A stretch of 7,159 nucleotides of DNA from an uncultured euryarchaeote. GTDB lineage: Archaea > Thermoplasmatota > Poseidoniia > Poseidoniales > Poseidoniaceae. Made by a program: the position numbers and the translations under genes. Below are positions 4,501 through 7,159 of this stretch, piece after piece. Positions within the stretch are counted from its first letter, which is position 1; every line of letters begins with the position of its first letter. The notes below the pieces were generated by a model. The model was not told the DNA's origin. It ran no database searches and saw only the letters and a program-made list of their open reading frames with translations. The stretch lies in assembly GCA_937897005.1 (NCBI GenBank), contig CALCOQ010000091.1, forward strand, positions 1 to 7,159, written 5' to 3'.

Positions 4501-7159
4501 GCGACTCATTTGTTGTTCAATGCCCAACAAGGTAGTTGCTCTGAATTCACCACCACCTTTGTGACGATGCTGAGACTGGCAGGTATTCCTGCCCGCAAGG
4601 TTTCAGGATTCAAAGGTGGAATCTGGAATGGAAGTGGATATACGGTGATGAGTAATCATCATGCATTCTGGGGTGAGGTCAGACTGCAGACCAATCCAAG
4701 CAATTCCAATCTTGACCTAGGATGGATACCATTCAGCCCTTGCCCTGCTCCTGAAGACCTTGAGATCGTGAATGAGACATGGTCTCCGACTGCTTACGAT
4801 AGAGATGGTTCTACACTTATCGCGGTCAATGGGACCTTGAGATTCTCTGAAAATCAAACTGCTGCTCCTGGAGTACTGGTTACTGCCTACTTGGTGCCAG
4901 CCGATGAAACCTCATTGGTGCCAGGTCCAGCCTCTTCTCCAGAGCGTGAACTGGGAACTGCCACCACCGACATCAATGGGAATTTCAGTATTACTGGAAT
5001 GCCGGTCGTTGCCATCCATTCTGGTTTCCAGAAGGTGGTGTTCGTTCCACGAACAATAGGTATTATCCAGTCTCAATTGATTGAGCAGAGTTGGTTCATC
5101 AACGTCACCGATGATGTAGAATTGTTACATCTCGATCCCGCACCTGCCAATACTCCTAATCTCGGTGCTGGTTCGACCACGACGATTTCTGGAATCATGT
5201 CATATCAGAACATTCCACAGTTGGCTGTTGAGGAACTTGCCAACCATACTCTGTGGCTGAATTATACCACCACTGTTGATGGGGATATCAATGAAACTGC
5301 GGTGGTAGGCCAAGGTGGAGCTTGGCAATTCACCATTTCATTGAGTGCGAATGAGCCATTCGCCAACATTTCTGCTACCGTTGAATTTGGAGGCTGGACA
5401 GATTCCAGTCAATCGTTCAGTGGTTCTCCGATGCATCTTAGAGCTGGTTCTCTGGGATTGACCTTTGTTGTCGAGGCAGCACCGAACATCACTGCGACCA
5501 TAGAAGGTCCGAAGACCAACACTTCACGATTGGTAGTTGATTCAGATGTATGGATAAACGGAACCGCACAAACGGTGTCCACACCTGCTACCTCTCTCTC
5601 TGGGGACCTTGAGGTAGCAATACGTGAGAATGGAACTGGAGCATTGTTCGAGGTGATTGCGAATCTATCTGTCTCTGGGTCTTTCCAGGCCTCCTTCAAT
5701 CTGACCACAGCCATGGTGCAGAATGTGGCAGCGGGAGCCATTGATCTGAGGTTACGTTTCTATCCCAGCAATCTTAATTCAACTGATGATGCCAATCTCT
5801 CTGGCGAGGCTTTCTGGATGATTGGTAGAATGAACATCACCTTCGACACCCCCACACATATCCGTGGAACTGGAGGTTCGTACACGATGAATGTGCTGGA
5901 CCATAGGGGGCTGGCTCCTGTCAATGTATCTGGAATCTACAATAACAGTTTCAATGGTGTTTTGATGAACACCACCACCGATCCTTCGACGGCTCAATTC
6001 ACGGTCGGTTTCACTTCGCCTGCTAATCTTCCAGGCGGCGATTATTCCTGGACCACCTCTTTCGATGGCTCGGATTATTTTGAGCCGGGCACATTCTCAA
6101 CGATTGCAAGATTACAAGGCGAGGCCGGCTTTGATCCAGATCCTCCAACCTTGGTCGACGATTGGACACACATCGGTGGGACCAATTGGCTGACCGCCAA
6201 TCTCTACGATTCTGGCCTCAGTCAGATCATCACCGGGAACAATTCCACCGTGGTCGCTTTGTTGAACGATCCTGAACTGGGACCGGTTGAGGTTGGCTCG
6301 GCTCCAGTCAACATCACCACTGGAGCGATCAATGTGACCTTGACGGCACCTACTCATCTGCCGTCAGCGGTCTACGAATTGTTTTTCGAGATCCATTTCG
6401 AGGGTGTTGCTGGAACTCCAAACAATGATGCCTACTACCTTTACATATTCGATCCTATGAATCCACCTGCACCGATAGATTGGGGAATACGTTCGGAGGC
6501 GGTGCTCACTTTCGAGAATTCATCCTACAGCACAGAGGTCAATCAATCGGTTGAACTCACTGTATTCGTGCAGGACGTGGCAAATGGAACTGGACTGGTT
6601 GGAGCATCGGTATCGTTCATCTTTGATTATGGCGGTTCCAATATCAGCATGGGAACTGCCAAGGCAAATTCAACTGGAGCCGTGGTGTTCCAATGGGTTC
6701 CTGATTCAATCACTCCTGAGAAATATGATATCGCTGCCATCATGGCCGATAATCTGACCGCAACGCTTGGCTCCACTGATGCTGGCCGTTGGCTAGGAAA
6801 CAGTTCTCAGACAGAATTGACGGTGCAGGTTGGAACCTCGATAAGTGTGGTCTTCCCAAGCCCCGTAATTGCAGGTGAGCGATTTTGGCTGAATGGTACA
6901 GTTCTTGATGCTGATAATTCGAGCAGACCTCTGTCTTCAGCAGTGCAGTTGGATGTGTTCTGGGCTGATAATCCAGCTGAGGTCCTCATCAATGATGACT
7001 GGACCAATGCCAATGGGACCTTCAGTCTACCTGTGCCTACAGATACTGCGACCAATGGGACTGTGCGTGGAAACCATGTTTTGGTCATCCAGGTGGTCAA
7101 TGATTCAAATCCATTCTATCTGTTTGGAGCAGCCCAACAGAATATTCTGGTAATGGGCC
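1594..7159 (+). CDS. giant exported protein: signal/anchor helix, TSP3-like Ca-binding stalk, transglutaminase-like domain, tandem beta-sandwich domains; 3' partial
   Basis: One frame is open from after the TGA at 1579-1581 to the window edge, about 1855 codons from the GTG at 1594, with no stop. Domains, numbered from that GTG: hydrophobic export helix at residues 28-49; about nineteen DxDxDG calcium loops in two blocks (54-458 and 566-725); an inserted beta domain (about 469-561); a beta-rich linker (750-930); a transglutaminase-like TGc domain (about 935-1051); a carboxypeptidase-regulatory-like beta domain (about 1072-1146, with the strand motif TTDINGNFSITG); then further Ig-like domains to the edge, including similar motifs near 6661 and 7003. 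Cys982 and His1023 of the TGc triad are present; the expected Asp is Ser1048. The protein is acidic, with only 11 Lys by hand count and more than 40 N-x-S/T sequons after 3841. The start is uncertain: GTG 1594 or TTG 1603 keep the whole export helix, while ATG 1693 would cut into it; none has a convincing ribosome binding site. Related archaeal TGc surface proteins often end in a membrane anchor, so one may lie beyond the edge (inference). The role is probably envelope-associated; activity is not established. Confidence 0.93.
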   Translation, partial: MFTLSRHNEVPQPAIRVQSEIPQAGRALGLVILMVLSSFAAIEFNSFQAMALNDADQDGLSYAQEYLLNTQPADPDTDGDGLPDGWEWKYGLNPLDASTSGHNGSTGDPDGDGLTNLVEYMVNMPSSWDSSSTPSILDNGVWWNGTVPVRGWSEEHVQTLNTPGCGDSGSDGSGTIVLCDEDPPGNICNNGLDDDGDGVLDGLDPDGDGDANCSSDDDDGDGLIDEDPDGWDTDGDGMDDGWEFFNGLDPTSASGDNGSGGDPDGDGLPNKYEYINPGWDSQCGGSDCFQPGPGPGATATHSLCNPASDPPVGPSHDPTCAFTAAEVDGITETDPWRADTDRDGINDGDEVFGNLTDPTAQDTDGDNITDGIEINGQYGVPPQASNPRSKNTDGDQFEDGEEDLNRDGSVQANETDPTRREDAGDADGDGLENWEENMTCTFWDIADSDFGGVNDYLELQANHSTDPCDSFVAFQTTHSAYSSQRLTVIDSSGFNPNGGVGFYNVSGTFTGFAYSSLQGSVLTGVAVAPPVGTLGVENWNASFCHTSAVLDGTILTTRAYCDDDYEDTDGDGLANWEELTGAYGFTSDPGLTDTDSDGQSDFDEVANGTLTDPRDPCFNTLDTDGDALNDYFETSIGCTLDAMGINNGTSDQYVTDPGIWDTDGGGINDGDEYYDSTNPEVGNPQDDEHDSDYDGDGIPDEIENMTGTNWMDPDTDGGGMSDGLECPRLFWFTNCAGSGFDPFDPTDDVIANQVVFYAENTSGIVDAGQEHWWRQYTYDNYTGAAYGVDALVHPTEEISLVYNNGSHLPDSTFQNGTVSWRISFETPISSGPIPMPSNAQNITSSVDQAVELTRTHLTHKYDVVTGSGALAEINVVQPEVFYSTSVQDTTIAMSGMTYETAVDSELRNLSSPVSYAFNVTNGVISDAGAVSGSAWDKVVAIQDFLVNGNDSTIFVLNSNGSNPAGAPDLATHLLFNAQQGSCSEFTTTFVTMLRLAGIPARKVSGFKGGIWNGSGYTVMSNHHAFWGEVRLQTNPSNSNLDLGWIPFSPCPAPEDLEIVNETWSPTAYDRDGSTLIAVNGTLRFSENQTAAPGVLVTAYLVPADETSLVPGPASSPERELGTATTDINGNFSITGMPVVAIHSGFQKVVFVPRTIGIIQSQLIEQSWFINVTDDVELLHLDPAPANTPNLGAGSTTTISGIMSYQNIPQLAVEELANHTLWLNYTTTVDGDINETAVVGQGGAWQFTISLSANEPFANISATVEFGGWTDSSQSFSGSPMHLRAGSLGLTFVVEAAPNITATIEGPKTNTSRLVVDSDVWINGTAQTVSTPATSLSGDLEVAIRENGTGALFEVIANLSVSGSFQASFNLTTAMVQNVAAGAIDLRLRFYPSNLNSTDDANLSGEAFWMIGRMNITFDTPTHIRGTGGSYTMNVLDHRGLAPVNVSGIYNNSFNGVLMNTTTDPSTAQFTVGFTSPANLPGGDYSWTTSFDGSDYFEPGTFSTIARLQGEAGFDPDPPTLVDDWTHIGGTNWLTANLYDSGLSQIITGNNSTVVALLNDPELGPVEVGSAPVNITTGAINVTLTAPTHLPSAVYELFFEIHFEGVAGTPNNDAYYLYIFDPMNPPAPIDWGIRSEAVLTFENSSYSTEVNQSVELTVFVQDVANGTGLVGASVSFIFDYGGSNISMGTAKANSTGAVVFQWVPDSITPEKYDIAAIMADNLTATLGSTDAGRWLGNSSQTELTVQVGTSISVVFPSPVIAGERFWLNGTVLDADNSSRPLSSAVQLDVFWADNPAEVLINDDWTNANGTFSLPVPTDTATNGTVRGNHVLVIQVVNDSNPFYLFGAAQQNILVMG
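1666..1740 (+). other. signal peptide or N-terminal membrane anchor of the giant protein
   Basis: The codons read GRALGLVILMVLSSFAAIEFNSFQA: an Arg, then an uninterrupted hydrophobic stretch of about 15 residues, then small and polar residues. This is followed at once by the acidic calcium-loop region, which fits export across the membrane. A cleavage site after SFQA (near 1738) is plausible but cannot be told apart from an uncleaved anchor. About 25 residues precede the helix if the GTG at 1594 is used, which is a long n-region. Confidence 0.75.
1753..2967 (+). repeat. first block of TSP3/EF-hand-like calcium-binding loops (about fourteen)
   Basis: The translated sequence repeats a 12-residue loop of the form DxDxDGxx(D/N)xxE, for example DTDGDGLPDGWE at 1819, DPDGDGLTNLVE at 1915, DTDGDGMDDGWE at 2287, DTDRDGINDGDE at 2608, DTDGDNITDGIE at 2683 and DADGDGLENWEE near 2872. 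Positions 1, 3, 5, 9 and 12 are the usual calcium ligands in thrombospondin type 3 and EF-hand-like loops. Several loops are followed by a short aromatic/Leu segment and then NP or DP, as in bacterial and archaeal TSP3 arrays. Spacing is irregular, with Cys-containing linkers at 2086-2232 and 2440-2553. The likely role is a calcium-rigidified extracellular stalk. At DNA level this gives GAT/GGT/GAC-rich sequence with no exact tandem repeat. Confidence 0.88.
2103..2122. repeat. perfect 9-bp inverted repeat inside the coding region
   Basis: CGATGGTTC and GAACCATCG are exact reverse complements separated by two bases. The element lies in a Ser/Gly linker (SDGSGT) between calcium loops. Low-complexity linker codons could produce it by chance, and the two-base spacer means a folded hairpin would lose its top pair. 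The repeat is seen directly; no function is assigned. Confidence 0.5.
2998..3276 (+). other. beta-rich domain inserted between the two calcium-loop blocks
   Basis: About 93 residues without any DxDGDG loop interrupt the stalk. The sequence alternates hydrophobic and polar residues (RLTVIDSSGF, GVGFYNVSGTFTGF, GSVLTGVAVAPP), which suggests a small beta-sandwich. Cys codons lie at its edge and inside it (2995, 3223, 3274) and could form disulfides. I do not recognise the family; a ligand-binding or spacer role would be a guess. Confidence 0.55.
3289..3768 (+). repeat. second block of TSP3/EF-hand-like calcium-binding loops (about six)
   Basis: Loops resume directly after the inserted beta domain: DTDGDGLANWEE at 3295, then DTDSDGQSDFDE, DTDGDALNDYFE, DTDGGGINDGDE at 3574, DYDGDGIPDEIE and DTDGGGMSDGLE at 3733. 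Two of the six have Gly instead of Asp at loop position 5 while keeping positions 1, 3, 9 and 12. Four Cys codons (3442, 3505, 3769, 3796) lie in or just after the block. It probably continues the rigid stalk up to the beta-rich linker before the TGc domain. Confidence 0.85.
4396..4749 (+). other. transglutaminase-like (TGc) domain with Cys and His but Ser at the expected Asp
   Basis: The helix WDKVVAIQDFL, followed by DLATHLLFNAQQGSCSEF and then TFVTMLRLAGIPARKVSGF, is the standard TGc layout. Cys982 (codon 4537) is the nucleophile candidate, and LRLAGIPAR is the strongly conserved helix-turn after it. HHAFWGEV places His1022/His1023 (codons 4657 and 4660) at the usual HAWxEV site. LGWIPFSPCP at 4717-4746 matches the usual GWxPxDPT strand, with Ser1048 (codon 4735) where the catalytic Asp normally sits. 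Family members include transglutaminases, proteases and peptide N-glycanase-like enzymes, as well as inactive binding domains, so substrate and activity cannot be read from sequence. The layout most resembles the extracellular TGc domains of TgpA-type and archaeal surface proteins. Confidence 0.87.
4807..7159 (+). other. array of Cys-free, sequon-rich beta-sandwich domains, cut by the window edge
   Basis: After the TGc domain about 784 residues consist of alternating beta-strand patterns with no Cys codon. The first unit resembles carboxypeptidase-regulatory-like/transthyretin-like domains (APGVLVTAYLVP, then GTATTDINGNFSITG). Strand motifs of the T-x-x-x-G-x-F type recur near 6661 (AKANSTGAVVFQW) and 7003 (WTNANGTFSLPV), typical of Ig-like fold arrays. 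N-x-S/T sequons are dense throughout, consistent with a glycosylated outer surface. Exact domain borders cannot be set by eye, and the last domain is incomplete. Confidence 0.7.

Overview
The window holds two protein genes, both on the + strand and both cut by the window edges. They are separated by a 96-base gap containing a strong hairpin. I see no tRNA, rRNA, CRISPR array, insertion sequence or transposase. Both genes look like cell-surface or secreted proteins. The organism is probably a planktonic euryarchaeon of the Marine Group II / Poseidoniia type. That is an inference from style only: huge Asp/Asn/Thr-rich surface proteins with many N-glycosylation sequons, Ca-binding DxDGDG repeats, a single-pass anchor with an acidic tail, and no clear bacterial promoter or ribosome binding site. 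No phylogenetic marker gene is present, so a marine bacterium is not excluded.

Positions 1-1497 carry the 3' end of a type-I membrane protein: about three extracellular beta-sandwich domains (the last resembling NEW3/CARDB-like domains), one transmembrane helix, and a 40-residue cytoplasmic tail that is half Asp/Glu. Fifteen bases after its stop codon is a 12-bp GC-rich hairpin (1512-1539), probably marking its transcript end.

From about 1594 to the right edge a single frame stays open for about 1855 codons with no stop. I translated it codon by codon. It encodes a giant exported protein. In order it has a signal/anchor helix, a calcium-binding stalk of about nineteen TSP3/EF-hand-like loops interrupted by one beta domain, a beta-rich linker, a transglutaminase-like (TGc, papain-like fold) domain, and then about 800 residues of Cys-free, sequon-rich beta-sandwich domains running off the window. 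The TGc domain keeps the Cys and His of the catalytic triad but has Ser where Asp is expected.

The main point of interest is this second protein: a calcium-stiffened, apparently disulfide-stapled stalk presenting a TGc domain with an altered triad, with Cys, Lys and sequons sharply partitioned along its length. The two proteins may work together at the envelope, but the sequence shows only adjacency and same orientation.
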